DNA of 64,000 bases, taken from NCBI RefSeq assembly GCF_019469205.1, contig NZ_CP048265.1:1550001-1614000 (forward strand). Reading direction: 5' to 3'. Numbering within the stretch: position 1 is the stretch's first letter; every line of letters begins with the position of its first letter. The translations under genes and the position numbers were made by a program. The DNA comes from Gilliamella sp. ESL0405 (GTDB taxonomy: Bacteria > Pseudomonadota > Gammaproteobacteria > Enterobacterales > Orbaceae). Positions 63,332-64,000 of this stretch are shown piece after piece. The notes beneath the pieces are model-generated. The model made no database searches and was not told where the DNA came from. It was given only the letters and a program-made list of their open reading frames with translations.

Positions 63332-64000
63332 ATGGGATTTAAATGTGGGATTGTCGGATTACCAAATGTTGGTAAATCAACTCTTTTTAATGCACTAACC
63401 AAAGCAGGTATCGAGGCGGCTAACTTTCCGTTTTGTACAATTGAGCCAAATACAGGTGTTGTGCCAATGCCGGATCCGCGTTTAGATCAGCTTGCTGAAA
63501 TTGTCAAACCACAGCGCACATTGCCAACCACTATGGAATTTGTCGATATTGCAGGTTTAGTAAAAGGCGCATCAAAAGGCGAAGGTTTAGGTAATCAATT
63601 CCTAGCCAATATTCGTGAAACCGAAGCCATTGGGCATGTAGTTCGTTGCTTTGAAAATGAAAATATTGTCCATGTAGCGGGCAAAATTGATCCGGCTGAA
63701 GATATTGAAATTATCAATACTGAACTCGCGCTATCCGATCTTGAAGCGTGTGAACGAGCGATCACTCGTTTACAAAAACGGGCAAAAGGTGGCGATAAAG
63801 ATGCCAAATTTGAGTTAGAAATTTTAGAAAAATGTTTACCCCATTTAGAGCAAGGTAAAAAACTCTTGCTACTTGATTTAAGTAAAGAAGAGCTTGATGC
63901 CATTAAATACCTAAGCTTTTTAACCTTAAAACCAACCATGTACATTGCCAATGTAAACGAAGACGGTTTTGAAAATAATCCGTTTTTAGAAAAAGTGAAA
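63332..64000 (+). CDS. ychF: Redox-regulated ATPase YchF (partial, window edge)
   Basis: YchF is a universally conserved Obg-family ATPase that binds ribosomes and affects catalase activity and stress response. The window holds the first 223 codons, about 60% of the usual 363. Visible are G1 [15 protein letters not shown] (residues 9-23), the G3 [19 protein letters not shown] and the G4-like NVNEDGF, in which the Asn-x-x-Glu arrangement replaces the GTPase NKxD and accounts for ATP preference. The gene continues beyond 64000. Confidence 0.96.
   Translation, partial: MGFKCGIVGLPNVGKSTLFNALTKAGIEAANFPFCTIEPNTGVVPMPDPRLDQLAEIVKPQRTLPTTMEFVDIAGLVKGASKGEGLGNQFLANIRETEAIGHVVRCFENENIVHVAGKIDPAEDIEIINTELALSDLEACERAITRLQKRAKGGDKDAKFELEILEKCLPHLEQGKKLLLLDLSKEELDAIKYLSFLTLKPTMYIANVNEDGFENNPFLEKVK

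Overview
This AT-rich window looks like a chromosome segment of a gammaproteobacterium. FabB, MlaA, NlpD, GpmA, RsmI, YchF, AsnA and a full set of E. coli-type allantoate genes are all recognisable at protein level. The base composition, the gene set and an orphan VgrG island with dense immunity genes fit an Orbaceae-type gut symbiont (Gilliamella/Frischella/Orbus). That assignment is inference; no rRNA is present to fix it.

Layout. (1) 0-6.7 kb: tRNA-Arg(CCU), mlaA, a three-copy 231-bp tandem repeat built from the 3' end of the next gene, a DUF4130/radical-SAM pair predicted to act on DNA, fabB with a FabR-like palindrome inside its promoter, and an MFS carrier. (2) 5.4-19 kb: a divergent purine-salvage island. 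Leftward: allF-allG-allH-allS, a PucG/HpxJ-like transaminase and a carrier. Rightward: allC, a second carrier, allE, a carbamate kinase and allD. Together they take allantoate through ureidoglycine, ureidoglycolate and oxalurate to oxamate plus carbamoyl phosphate, which the kinase turns into ATP. No allantoinase is present. (3) 19-33 kb: six copies of a ~155-bp repeat, a small membrane protein, asnA, a tandem lipoprotein pair with a remnant third copy, small periplasmic or unknown genes, a SemiSWEET, an MFS carrier, and a five-gene operon (aminotransferase, MetQ, MetN, MetI, GlcD-like flavoprotein) suggesting uptake and interconversion of methionine and its 2-oxo/2-hydroxy analogues.

(4) 33-56.5 kb: an orphan type VI secretion island read leftward. 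VgrG is followed by an 1118-residue cargo effector with a lysozyme-like C-terminus and its immunity gene. Downstream lies a long graveyard of displaced effector C-terminal modules, each frameshifted, truncated or stripped of its N-terminus, and most abutting an intact exported immunity gene. Six members of one immunity-like family form an array with clear mosaic recombination. A Tli4-like immunity gene sits among partial copies of itself, and a copy of the vgrG leader lies about 20 kb from the functional one. A further predicted T6SS effector is broken by one stop codon and one frameshift. (5) 56.5-64 kb: housekeeping genes (YhbP-like, ubiX, a DUF4432 periplasmic protein, tdk, gpmA, nlpD, rsmI and the start of ychF).

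The most distinctive biology is the T6SS island: an apparent cassette system in which the 3' end of the vgrG-linked effector is exchanged, leaving orphan toxin tails and keeping their immunity genes. No transposase, integrase, CRISPR array or rRNA was recognised.
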